Source of the DNA: CAMTWZ01 sp964412365
GTDB taxonomy: Bacteria > Bacteroidota > Rhodothermia > Balneolales > HLUCCA01
Assembly (NCBI GenBank): GCA_964412365.1
Contig: CAYPOI010000001.1
Span: forward strand, 19,005-83,004
Direction: 5' to 3'
DNA length: 64,000 bases
Shown: positions 26,801 to 35,069 of the stretch, piece by piece
Layout: every line of letters begins with the position of its first letter
Numbering within the stretch: position 1 is the first letter of the stretch
Notes under the pieces: model-generated
Seen by the model: only the letters and a program-made list of their open reading frames with translations
The model's database searches: none
Told to the model about the DNA's origin: nothing
Translations under genes and position numbers: made by a program

Positions 26801-27019
26801 TTATTTAAGGGCGAGCAGGATACAGATAGCCAATGCGAAGAAGGTAGCACCTTCGATCAGACCGGCAGAGATGATCATCGATGTGCGGATGTCGCCGGAA
26901 GCTTCTGGCTGACGAGCCGTTCCTTCCATTGCGCTGCGTCCGATGATACCGATTCCAAGACCGGCACCGATCATCGAGATTCCGGCTCCGAGGCCAGCGG
27001 CTAAGTATGCGTATTCCAT
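26801..27019 (-). CDS. atpE: ATP synthase F0 c subunit
   Basis: This 72-residue ring subunit has two helices: the glycine-rich first helix (GLGAGISMIGAGLGIGIIG) and a second helix with the ion-binding Glu in GLIEGATFFAL. The residue after Glu is Gly, and the Na+-type ES/T pattern is absent, so proton coupling is expected. The ARQPEA loop that contacts F1 is conserved. Confidence 0.97.
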   Translation of the reverse strand: MEYAYLAAGLGAGISMIGAGLGIGIIGRSAMEGTARQPEASGDIRTSMIISAGLIEGATFFALAICILLALK

Positions 27020-27064
27020 GATATGTATTCGTTTTGTGTGTTGAGGTTGCTTCGTTGGTGAAGG

Positions 27065-28168
27065 TCAGTGTGCAGCTTCGTGCGCGTGGTCGTGCTCGTG
27101 GTCATGGTCGGCAGCGGCCAAACCGATGAACAGAGCGGAAAACATGGTGAAAATGTACGCTTGAAGAAAGGATGCAAAAATCTTGATGGCGTAGATGAAC
27201 AAGGTGAATGGAACCCAGATCACAGCGGATCCGATTCCAACCCAATCGCCGAACATGTCGGCAAACAGGAATATCATGCCGATGATGCTGTACACAAGCA
27301 ATTTGCCGGAGGCCATGTTGGCGAACAAACGTACGGTCAATGCGAACGGCTTGGTGAACAATCCGAGGATTTCAACCGGCGTGAGAATAATGAGCATCAA
27401 TTTCGGCACACCCGGCATCACCAACACATGTTTCCAATACTCTTTGGTACCTGCGAATTGCGTGATGGTGAATGTGAACAAGGCAAGAACAGCGGTGATC
27501 ATCACATCCGAGGTCGATGTGACACCCCAAGGCATCAATCCGAACAGGTTCATGAACAAGATCATGAAAAAGGCCGATAGTAGGTAGGGCGTGTATTTGA
27601 GGTACTTCTCTTCGCCGATGTTGGATTTTGCGATGTCGTCGCGCACGAAAATGATCAACGCTTCAAACAGGTTCATGAAGGTTCCGCGTGGGAGGAGCCC
27701 GTCGCGGGTGTTCGTCGTGTATTTGCTGGCGAGGCGACCGAAAACAAGAAGAACAAGAAATCCGGAAAAGGCGAACCACATCAGATGAGAGGTGATCGAG
27801 GCGTCAAATTGGACCGTAGCACCATCCGCACGAACCAAATGATAACTTACAGGAGCGACCGTAATGCCATCCTCTTTGTATTGGATACGGTCTGGATTCG
27901 CCAGATAGTATTCATCCACCCATCCATCCCCGCTGTTCAATGCGGATGTGGTGGAACCGTAAACATGCCATTGATTGTCAAAGCGGACAATTCTGGGAAG
28001 TTCGATCTTCCCGATGGGCTTGAAATCCAGATAATTATGGTCTGCGATCTTATAGAGCATGTCGATGCGCTTGGGATTGGCATCCGGGTCGGCGGAAAAA
28101 CCAGGCAAGGCAACCGATAAAAGAAAGATAGTGCTAAGGGTAAAAAGTCGCAGGGCGGCTTGCATCAA
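27065..28168 (-). CDS. atpB: ATP synthase F0 a subunit, long form with His-rich tail
   Basis: The 367-residue stator channel subunit has a cleavable-looking signal peptide and a ~110-residue periplasmic N-terminal region before the membrane helices, a form typical of Bacteroidota. The essential Arg is in FALTVRLFANM, and the last helices match FFMILFMNLFGLMPWG and FLQAYIFTMFSALFIGLA. The C-terminus ends in a His/Asp-rich tail (six His in the last 14 residues). It overlaps the upstream atpI-like gene by 4 nt and precedes atpE by 45 nt. Confidence 0.96.
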   Translation of the reverse strand: MMQAALRLFTLSTIFLLSVALPGFSADPDANPKRIDMLYKIADHNYLDFKPIGKIELPRIVRFDNQWHVYGSTTSALNSGDGWVDEYYLANPDRIQYKEDGITVAPVSYHLVRADGATVQFDASITSHLMWFAFSGFLVLLVFGRLASKYTTNTRDGLLPRGTFMNLFEALIIFVRDDIAKSNIGEEKYLKYTPYLLSAFFMILFMNLFGLMPWGVTSTSDVMITAVLALFTFTITQFAGTKEYWKHVLVMPGVPKLMLIILTPVEILGLFTKPFALTVRLFANMASGKLLVYSIIGMIFLFADMFGDWVGIGSAVIWVPFTLFIYAIKIFASFLQAYIFTMFSALFIGLAAADHDHEHDHAHEAAH

Positions 28169-28554
28169 CTACGGTGTTTTGTAGATTCGTTGTGGATGAG
28201 TTTCATTTCCATCACAGACTTGCAAATATAAGCAATAAACAGGCCGATTGTAAACGTGATTTCGGGTAAATCCGTGGCCACGACCACCAAGGCAAGAGCC
28301 ACGAGCATCAGGGCCATGCGCACCATCATGCCGCCAAACACCGACAACATGAACGAACTCATGCTTCCCGCTTTTGATTTCACGATCGCGTAATATCCAC
28401 CGAAGGCATTGATGGATGTGAGCAGGAACGCCGCCACAACGGCCAACCATCCATCCATTCCTTGGTAACTCGTCAGCGGATACCAAGACAACGCGATGGC
28501 CGCCACATCCAGAATGATGAGTTGTTTGGCGAATACGAGTCGAGAATCCTTCAT
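28165..28554 (-). CDS. AtpI-like membrane protein of the ATP synthase operon
   Basis: This 129-residue protein has about four transmembrane helices. It matches the short hydrophobic ATP synthase I family only loosely (SVFGGMMVRMALMLVALALV), but its position between atpZ and atpB is where atpI lies in many operons. AtpI assists c-ring assembly or Mg2+ supply in other bacteria. The start at 28554 (MKDSRLVFAK) overlaps the atpZ stop as ATGA; the longer frame from 28641 would run through atpZ. Confidence 0.7.
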   Translation of the reverse strand: MKDSRLVFAKQLIILDVAAIALSWYPLTSYQGMDGWLAVVAAFLLTSINAFGGYYAIVKSKAGSMSSFMLSVFGGMMVRMALMLVALALVVVATDLPEITFTIGLFIAYICKSVMEMKLIHNESTKHRS

Positions 28555-28781
28555 TTCTTTTTTCCGGATTGGATGGTCAATTTGTAGAGGAGCGTGAAAA
28601 TGGAGGCGAGTCCGAAAACAATCCCACCCAAGATGCCCCAAGGTGTGGACCCGAACCGATCATCCAGCCACCATCCGACATACAAAGGAATGGCCAAGGA
28701 TATGGCCATTTGGATGCCCAGGCCAGAGTACCGGGCATAATCGCGAAGGAGGTTGTCTTTATTTGGTCGGGGTTCCGGCAT
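28551..28781 (-). CDS. AtpZ/AtpI family protein
   Basis: The 76-residue protein has two transmembrane helices and the family motif YARYSGLGIQMAISLAI, then GWWLDD and PWGILGGIVFGL. Members sit at the head of ATP synthase operons and are thought to help assembly or act as Mg/Ca transporters. The start at 28781 (MPEPRPNKDN) lies inside the end of the bactofilin gene, a 23-nt overlap; an ORF extension to 28838 is unlikely. Confidence 0.85.
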   Translation of the reverse strand: MPEPRPNKDNLLRDYARYSGLGIQMAISLAIPLYVGWWLDDRFGSTPWGILGGIVFGLASIFTLLYKLTIQSGKKK

Positions 28782-29139
28782 GTCGACCCATGTTGATGGT
28801 ACCATCGATCGTAGCGCCTTCTTCGACGAGCAGCACATTGGTACGGATGTCGCCTATGATGACTGCGGTTTTGCGCAAAATAAGCCGTTGGCTGATCACC
28901 AGATTTCCGTTCACGGTTCCTGCGATGTCGCTATCGGGTGAAGAGACATCCCCCACCACACGTGCGCTGGATGCGATGATGCATTTCCCTTCTGACAGGA
29001 TGTTGCCTTCGATGATGCCAGCCAAACGAAAATCACTTTTCACTTGGATGCTGCCTTTGATCAGGCTGCCCTCGGAAATGATGGTGATGGAGGGCTGATT
29101 GTTGGTTTCGTTCACAGGTTTATCAGGTTTCTGAAACAT
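28759..29139 (-). CDS. Bactofilin family protein
   Basis: The 126-residue protein is a bactofilin (DUF583): short disordered N-terminus, then a right-handed beta-helix core of short repeats (SLIKGSIQV, AGIIEGNIL, GTVNGNLVI, ATIDGTI), and a Pro-rich tail. Bactofilins polymerise on the inner membrane and position cell-wall enzymes. The adjacent M23 peptidase gene 12 nt upstream fits the common bactofilin-LytM pairing in cell-shape control. It overlaps atpZ, linking the pair to the ATP synthase operon. Confidence 0.93.
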   Translation of the reverse strand: MFQKPDKPVNETNNQPSITIISEGSLIKGSIQVKSDFRLAGIIEGNILSEGKCIIASSARVVGDVSSPDSDIAGTVNGNLVISQRLILRKTAVIIGDIRTNVLLVEEGATIDGTINMGRHAGTPTK

Positions 29140-29151
29140 GAGGAAATCGGT

Positions 29152-29973
29152 TTAACGTTGTGTGAAATAAAATTCTGGGTCCAGTGGCACGCCATCTTTC
29201 CATAATTCGATGTGAAGATGAGGACCGGTGCTTATGATACCCGTATTTGAAATAAAACCAAGTAAATCGCCTTTCCGAACGATCTTGCCTTCGGAATAAA
29301 CAGGGCGATCGGCATGCTTCAGTACGGATAGGTATCCGTCCGCATGCTGGATTTTGATGACATATCCGAAATTCAATGTCCACTCGGAACTGATGATGGC
29401 TCCATCCGCAGACGCGTAGATCGGATCGCCGGTGGTCGCAGACAAATCGATTCCAAAATGCCCGGATTGCGGTTTGAAGGATTGAGACAGGGTTCCTTTC
29501 ACTGGAAAGCGTAGAGGAAAGGCCAAGGTCGTATTGATGTTCCCCATCGGTCTGTATACGGTCGGGGTGACTTCGATTGTAGCGGGCAAACTGTCTTCAT
29601 CGAATAAAATCACCCGATTGATGACAAAGGTAGTGTCGCTTCCATCATACAGGATTTGTTTGATGTTGTCGAGCTGTGCATCACGGGTATCCAACGAATC
29701 TTGGATGGCCAGAACCCTCTGGCTCAACGCCACCAGTTCGGCACGAAGGTGTTCGTCTTCGCGATTGAAGATTTGATCGCCGATGGGAGTCACATATAAA
29801 AAGACGCCGACTATGAAGGTGCCAACAGCGATGGTCAACAGCCAGAACAGAATCAGAAGAAAGGGTGCGAAACGGAACGAGCTCGGATGATCCGGATCGG
29901 AATCGCGCCATATCACCAGATTCATCGAATCATGGCGGAACTGGTAAAATTGTCGGAGTAATTGCTTCAGCAA
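29152..29973 (-). CDS. M23 (LytM) family metallopeptidase, membrane-anchored
   Basis: The 273-residue protein has an N-terminal cytoplasmic patch, one transmembrane helix (~residues 36-60), a coiled coil (~70-105) and a C-terminal M23 domain. The zinc site is intact: HFGIDLS (H and D) and GPHLHIE (HxH). It should cleave peptidoglycan cross-bridges. The frame opens with TTG at 29973, one base after the guaB stop; an ATG 16 codons in (MNLVIWRD) is an alternative that leaves all domains intact. It pairs with the bactofilin. Confidence 0.9.
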   Translation of the reverse strand: MLKQLLRQFYQFRHDSMNLVIWRDSDPDHPSSFRFAPFLLILFWLLTIAVGTFIVGVFLYVTPIGDQIFNREDEHLRAELVALSQRVLAIQDSLDTRDAQLDNIKQILYDGSDTTFVINRVILFDEDSLPATIEVTPTVYRPMGNINTTLAFPLRFPVKGTLSQSFKPQSGHFGIDLSATTGDPIYASADGAIISSEWTLNFGYVIKIQHADGYLSVLKHADRPVYSEGKIVRKGDLLGFISNTGIISTGPHLHIELWKDGVPLDPEFYFTQR

Positions 29974-29974
29974 A

Positions 29975-31453
29975 CTAGCGTAGCGAATAGTTTGGTGCTT
30001 CTTTGGTGATAGTGACCGAATGCGGGTGACTTTCTTTCATGCCGGCGGCCGATATTTCAACCATATCGGCTTTGTGCAGTTCAGAAATCGTCGGGGAACC
30101 GCAATACCCCATGGAGGCGCGTAAGCCACCCACCAATTGGTACATCACTTCACTTAAGGTTCCTTTGTATGGAACCATGCCTTCAATGCCTTCCGGCACC
30201 ATTTTTTTCACATCGTCTTCCACGTCTTGGAAATAACGGTCCTTACTGCCTTGGCTCATGGCCGGCAGGCTACCCATCCCACGATAGGATTTGAATTTGC
30301 GCGATTCGTAGATGATCGTCTCGCCCGGACTCTCTTCAGTGCCCGCGAACATCGAGCCGAGCATGACGGCGGTCGCGCCACCGGCGAGCGCTTTCGGAAC
30401 ATCACCGGTTTGTTTGATGCCACCATCTGCGATCAAACCGATTCCGTTTTTACTGGTGTACGCGGCGACTTCCATCACGGCGGATAACTGCGGCACGCCC
30501 ACGCCGGTCACGATGCGGGTGGTGCAGATGGAACCAGGCCCCACTCCTACTTTCACGACATCGGCTCCGGCTTTGTGAAGCGCTTTGGCCGCATCCGCGG
30601 TCGCGATGTTCCCAGCGATGAGATCGAGGTCCGGGTAGGCTTTGCGAATGGATCGGACCATGGCCAACACGCCTTCCGAATGTCCATGTGCCGTATCTAC
30701 GGTGATGATATCGACTCCGGCATCGGTCAGGGCTTTCACGCGATCGAGAGTGTCAGCCGCAATACCGACGGCCGCGCCCACTCTCAATCGTCCGAGCGAA
30801 TCTTTGCAGGCGTTCGGAAAATTCTTCTTCTTCTCGATGTCTTTGAATGTGATGAGACCGACCAGAATCCCGTTCTTATCGACGATCGGAAGTTTTTCCA
30901 CTTTGTAGTCTTGCAGGAGGCGTTCGGCTTCGGCCAAATCGGTGCCCATCGGGGCGATGATCAGATTTTCGCTGGTCATCACACTTCCAAGCGTGCGATC
31001 CAAATCGGTGACAAAGCGCAAATCGCGGTTCGTCACAATACCGAGCAATTTCTTATCCGGCGCCACGACCGGAATACCGCCGATCTTGTGCTGGGTCATC
31101 AAGGCGCGGGCTTGGCGAACGGTCGCGTCTTTCGGAAGCGTCACGGGGTCCACGATCATGCCACTTTCCGAGCGCTTGACCAAGCGAACATGCTCGGCTT
31201 GCTGTTCGATCGTCATGTTTTTGTGAAGCATGGCCATTCCGCCTTCACGGGCGAGGGCGATGGCGAGGCGATACTCGGAAACCGTGTCCATCGCGGCGCT
31301 CAAGAACGGGATGTTCAGTTTCAGCTTGGGTGTGAGATGGATGCCCACATCCACATTGCGGGGCAAGACATCGGAATAGGCGGGCACCAGCAAAACATCG
31401 TCGTAGGTGAGTCCTTTGCGGGTGATGCGGGAGTAGGGATCGAAGACAAACAT
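29975..31453 (-). CDS. guaB: Inosine-5'-monophosphate dehydrogenase
   Basis: IMPDH (492 residues) oxidises IMP to XMP, the committed step of GMP synthesis. It has the (beta/alpha)8 barrel with catalytic Cys in GPGSICTTRIVTG, a tandem CBS pair at ~residues 95-215 and the C-terminal KFKSYRGMGS flap. The start at 31453 (MFVFDPYSR) is preferred over one 10 codons upstream. It leads a long co-directional series ending with ATP synthase, and is preceded by a TACCTTTG promoter-like element. Confidence 0.97.
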   Translation of the reverse strand: MFVFDPYSRITRKGLTYDDVLLVPAYSDVLPRNVDVGIHLTPKLKLNIPFLSAAMDTVSEYRLAIALAREGGMAMLHKNMTIEQQAEHVRLVKRSESGMIVDPVTLPKDATVRQARALMTQHKIGGIPVVAPDKKLLGIVTNRDLRFVTDLDRTLGSVMTSENLIIAPMGTDLAEAERLLQDYKVEKLPIVDKNGILVGLITFKDIEKKKNFPNACKDSLGRLRVGAAVGIAADTLDRVKALTDAGVDIITVDTAHGHSEGVLAMVRSIRKAYPDLDLIAGNIATADAAKALHKAGADVVKVGVGPGSICTTRIVTGVGVPQLSAVMEVAAYTSKNGIGLIADGGIKQTGDVPKALAGGATAVMLGSMFAGTEESPGETIIYESRKFKSYRGMGSLPAMSQGSKDRYFQDVEDDVKKMVPEGIEGMVPYKGTLSEVMYQLVGGLRASMGYCGSPTISELHKADMVEISAAGMKESHPHSVTITKEAPNYSLR

Positions 31454-31480
31454 GGGCCGGATCGTTTCGTTGCAGTTTGG

Positions 31481-31488
31481 CAAAGGTA
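31481..31488 (-). promoter_or_regulatory. TAnnTTTG-type -7 element upstream of guaB
   Basis: On the minus strand TACCTTTG matches the Bacteroidota -7 consensus exactly and ends 28 bp before the guaB ATG, giving a plausible ~20-nt leader. No clear TTTG -33 box is seen at the usual distance, so this is a candidate only. Confidence 0.5.
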
Positions 31489-31537
31489 CGGAGTTTGCGT
31501 GTATTTACGGTGTATATTGTCCGGATTCAGACGAGAC

Positions 31538-32692
31538 ATGCAACACAGGCCGATCCTTCCTTTTTGTAAACCCGACACCGGAAAAGCGGAACAAACCGCT
31601 CTCGCTAACGCCCTTGAATCTGGATTTTGGAGAGGCGATGGTCCCGCCACCCGCCGCGTCCAAAACATGATCCGTCTTCATACCGGGTCAAAGCGCGCCT
31701 TTCTGACCACCAGCGCCACGCATGCCATGGAATTGGCCGTGATGTTGTTGGATATCGGACCGGGTGACGAAGTCATCATGCCATCGTTCACCTTCGTATC
31801 CACGGCCAACGCGGTGGTTCTACGCGGCGGAATTCCGATTTTTGCGGACATCACACCGGGAACCATGAACATGGATCCGGCGGATGTGGCTCGATTGATG
31901 AGTCCGCACACGAAAGCGATCATGCCGGTTCACTACGCCGGAGTGGCGTGCGATATGGATGCCCTGATGTCCCTTGCGAGGGATGGACGTTTGGCCATGA
32001 TTGAGGACGCGGCGCAGGGAGTCGACGCCTATTGGAACGGCCAAGCGCTGGGTACTCTGGGCAATTTCGGGGCGTTCAGCTTTCACGATACCAAGAATAT
32101 CGCTTGTGGCGAGGGCGGCGCCCTGTTGATCCGCGATGACTCGATGGTGGCCCGAGCCGAGATCCTTCGTGAAAAAGGAACCAATCGCAGCGCGTTCATC
32201 CGTGGTGAAGTCGATAAGTATACGTGGATGGATGCCGGAAGCAGCTACGTGCCGAGCGATTTGTTGGCGGCGCTGCTGGAAGTCCAATGGTCGCGTCGCA
32301 CCGAGATTCGCAGAAAACGGGAAGCGGTGTGGAATGGGTATCATCAGGCCCTGAAACCCTTCGAAGATTCCGGATTCCTCACTCGGAATGTGATCCCGAA
32401 CTGGGCCACGTCCAACTTCCACACCTATTTCTTCACTACAGAGCGTGTCGTAGATCGCAACCGCCTGTTGGATGCCTTCAAACACGCCGGTATATCTGCG
32501 GCGTTTCATTACATCCCGCTTCATGATTCACCATTCGGTTCTTCACTGACCTCGAAGGTGCGTCCATTGCCCATCACGGAGCGGTTGAGTCAGTCACAGA
32601 TCCGCCTTCCCTTGTTTGGAAACCTGCTTGATGAGCATCCCGATGCGATCGTACGTGTGGCGGATTGTCTTCGCAAATTCGTTCATTCATGA
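31538..32692 (+). CDS. DegT/DnrJ/EryC1-family sugar aminotransferase (RffA/WecE-like)
   Basis: This 384-residue PLP enzyme aminates a dTDP-4-keto-6-deoxy-hexose for a surface glycan. The Schiff-base Lys is in FSFHDTKNIACGEGGAL (~residue 190), and PSFTFVSTANAVV plus EDAAQGVDAYW are family hallmarks. The start at 31538 is the first ATG before similarity begins; the open frame extends far upstream only because it runs antisense through guaB. It leads glycan locus 2 and is divergent from guaB across 84 bp. The stop overlaps the next gene as ATGA. Confidence 0.92.
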   Translation: MQHRPILPFCKPDTGKAEQTALANALESGFWRGDGPATRRVQNMIRLHTGSKRAFLTTSATHAMELAVMLLDIGPGDEVIMPSFTFVSTANAVVLRGGIPIFADITPGTMNMDPADVARLMSPHTKAIMPVHYAGVACDMDALMSLARDGRLAMIEDAAQGVDAYWNGQALGTLGNFGAFSFHDTKNIACGEGGALLIRDDSMVARAEILREKGTNRSAFIRGEVDKYTWMDAGSSYVPSDLLAALLEVQWSRRTEIRRKREAVWNGYHQALKPFEDSGFLTRNVIPNWATSNFHTYFFTTERVVDRNRLLDAFKHAGISAAFHYIPLHDSPFGSSLTSKVRPLPITERLSQSQIRLPLFGNLLDEHPDAIVRVADCLRKFVHS

Positions 32693-33618
32693 GTGGCACC
32701 GCATCCATCCGTACCGTGACCGAATGCGACCCGGACGTATGGAATCGGGAACAAGACACGTTTTTCGACCGATCTGAATGGAGCCGCGTCTGGCACGAAA
32801 CGTGGCCCGAGAATTTCATCCCACGTTGTTTGGATTTCGAGATGTCGGATGGAAACCGCTATCGCATGGCCGGATGTGAGCGAAAACTAGCCAAAGGATA
32901 TCTCACCGAGTTTGTATGTCCGCCAGGTGGCGCGGTATCTCGGGTTAATGGTTCCGACATTCCGTCATCCATCTTGGACTATTTGGCTAAGCGCTACAAT
33001 GGATTCCGCATAACCTGTCAATCGGCTGATTGGGTCCGTTCATCCGAATCAGGCTATGAAGTCCGTTTACAGGAAGCAGACATTGATTCAATTTTCAAGA
33101 AATCACGCGGTGGACAGTATGCTCGACGTGCTGAGAAAGACGGATTGACGATTATTTCTGAGCCTTCAGAGGAACTGACGAATGCTTTGTTTTCGATTCA
33201 CGCTCGAATGGTTGCTCATTGGAAGCAAAAAGGATTGAATACTACGGAGTATCCGGAGCGCTTCATCCGACGTCTGATCGACTGCGAATCCGTAAAACTA
33301 AATGGCGTTCGGGATCCGGATGGTACCATATTGGCAGCCGGGCTCTTCCTCGAATCGCCTCCCTATGTCATGTCTTATTTCACGATCGCACATCCCGATT
33401 TTCGCAAAAAACGCGCACAGGAGCTTTATTTCTTCAATCGCCTCTTTCATTACAGGGCGCTAGGGTACACGATATTTGATTTTGGTCCGAGCAAGCAGTT
33501 AGACGGAGTGGAAGCATTCAAGGAAAAATTCGGAGCTACATCCTACCCCATCCGCATCATAAACAGACAAGATATGTTGCTACGCACGATGGCGGCCCTA
33601 GACCGCATCCGTCCATGA
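32689..33618 (+). CDS. FemAB-like / GNAT-fold acyltransferase of glycan locus 2
   Basis: The 309-residue protein has a C-terminal acetyltransferase-like half: a YARRAEKDGLT region, AAGLFLESPPYVMSYFTIAHPDF and the AQELYFFNRLFHYRALGYTIFDFGPSK motif recall the FemAB/BioF2 group. It probably N-acylates the amino sugar produced by the upstream aminotransferase, an assignment made from context. The start at 32689 overlaps the aminotransferase stop (ATGA); an upstream in-frame ATG at 32665 would lengthen the overlap. Confidence 0.78.
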   Translation: MSGTASIRTVTECDPDVWNREQDTFFDRSEWSRVWHETWPENFIPRCLDFEMSDGNRYRMAGCERKLAKGYLTEFVCPPGGAVSRVNGSDIPSSILDYLAKRYNGFRITCQSADWVRSSESGYEVRLQEADIDSIFKKSRGGQYARRAEKDGLTIISEPSEELTNALFSIHARMVAHWKQKGLNTTEYPERFIRRLIDCESVKLNGVRDPDGTILAAGLFLESPPYVMSYFTIAHPDFRKKRAQELYFFNRLFHYRALGYTIFDFGPSKQLDGVEAFKEKFGATSYPIRIINRQDMLLRTMAALDRIRP

Positions 33619-35069
33619 CCCTCAAAAACCAAGTGTATTCGGGCATGAGGTGGACGGGATCGTCGCAGGTGATCACGGGTGTGATGCAATTTGTTCAGAT
33701 CGCGGTGCTGGCGAACATCCTCACTCCTACTGAATTCGGTTTGATGGCCACGGTGTTGTTGTCGATGAATTTCATTTCTGCTTTTGCGGATGTGGGTGTG
33801 AGTTACGCCATCATTCAGGCAAAGGAAATGACCGATGTGCAGCGTTCCACACTGTATTGGGTGCACAATGGCATCGCGTGGTTCACGGCCATCGTGTTTT
33901 TCATGGTGGCTCCCTTCATCGCCACTCTGCTGAATGAGCCCGAACTCACCACGCTGCTGCGTTGGTCTACGTTCATGATCCCTTTTGCGGCCGCAAGCAC
34001 CCAATTCCGCATGATGTTCCATCGAAACATGGAGTTTTCCATTGTGGCGAAGCAGGAAATCCTGACCACGTCCTTGAATCTGCTGATTTCAGTCGGTTTA
34101 GCATTGGCAGGATACGGGGTATGGTCGCTGCTGATCGGGTACATGATCGGGAATGTGATCGGACAATTGTGGATCCTATTTGCCGGACTCCGGTCATGGA
34201 GGCCCTCTCTCGTATTCGATCTGACCGGACTCAAACCCGTTTTCCGTTACGGGATGTATCATTCCGGTGAAAAAATGGTTCAGTTTCTGAACATGAAGGT
34301 CGATCAGATTCTCATCACCGCCTTGCTCGGCATCCAAGCGCTCGGAATCTATAACATGGCATTGAATCTGGTGATTTATCCCATCCAGCGGATCAACCAA
34401 GCCGTCACCCAAGTGATGTTTCCGCTGTTCGCAAAGCAGCAGGATGATAGGCAAGCCCTGCGGAACGGCTATCTGAGCTTGCTCAAAACCGTCACGCTGG
34501 TCAATGCGCCGTTGATGGTCGGCATCATGATCACAGCTCCATTGTTTATTCCGTTATTGCTTGGCGACCAATGGACTAATGCCATTGTCCTTACTCAGAT
34601 TCTTGCGATTTACTCCTATCAGAAATCCACCGGAGCTCCTGCCGGCTCCCTATTGCTTGCTGTGGGCCGAACCGATCTCGGCTTCGCCTGGAATGTGTTA
34701 GCGATGGTGTTCACACTGCCTGTGATCGCCTATAGTGCCATGGTCTATGGCCTGACCGGCATTGCTTATGGATTTGTAATTCTTCATCTGTTTTTAGGGG
34801 CAGTATATTATTTCAAGGTCATCCGACCGATCATTGGTCCAGTCGGTTCTGAGTATGCCATGACCTTGGTAAAACCTGTTCTCTATGCCGCCATGATGGG
34901 ATTCACCGTCAGATTGTTAGATCAACTCCTTCCGTTCAATACCGCCATTCAATTGAGCCTTCTTGTGGTGATCGGCATCGGATTGTACACGTTTCTGCTG
35001 TTCCTGCTTGAGAAACCCATTCTGAATCGGATACGGGATATCGCGTTGCCCGACAGGACAACGGCATGA
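33615..35069 (+). CDS. Polysaccharide flippase (WzxC-like)
   Basis: This 484-residue protein has ~12-14 membrane helices and the N-terminal pattern LKNQVYSGMRWTGSSQVITG followed by LTPTEFGLMATVLL, typical of the lipopolysaccharide-flippase branch of the MOP superfamily. It should export the repeat unit or lipid-linked glycan made by glycan locus 2. It overlaps its upstream and downstream genes by 4 nt each. It is a second flippase, distinct in sequence from the one at 17377-18879. Confidence 0.9.
   Translation: MTLKNQVYSGMRWTGSSQVITGVMQFVQIAVLANILTPTEFGLMATVLLSMNFISAFADVGVSYAIIQAKEMTDVQRSTLYWVHNGIAWFTAIVFFMVAPFIATLLNEPELTTLLRWSTFMIPFAAASTQFRMMFHRNMEFSIVAKQEILTTSLNLLISVGLALAGYGVWSLLIGYMIGNVIGQLWILFAGLRSWRPSLVFDLTGLKPVFRYGMYHSGEKMVQFLNMKVDQILITALLGIQALGIYNMALNLVIYPIQRINQAVTQVMFPLFAKQQDDRQALRNGYLSLLKTVTLVNAPLMVGIMITAPLFIPLLLGDQWTNAIVLTQILAIYSYQKSTGAPAGSLLLAVGRTDLGFAWNVLAMVFTLPVIAYSAMVYGLTGIAYGFVILHLFLGAVYYFKVIRPIIGPVGSEYAMTLVKPVLYAAMMGFTVRLLDQLLPFNTAIQLSLLVVIGIGLYTFLLFLLEKPILNRIRDIALPDRTTA

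Noticed and set aside
30575..31537. Long upstream extension of the sugar aminotransferase (705-codon open frame)
   Set aside because: This part is antisense to guaB, whose frame is clearly coding; aminotransferase similarity begins only at about 31538.
31820..32524. 234-codon open frame opposite the aminotransferase
   Set aside because: It is antisense to a well-conserved PLP enzyme and has no start signal or domain.
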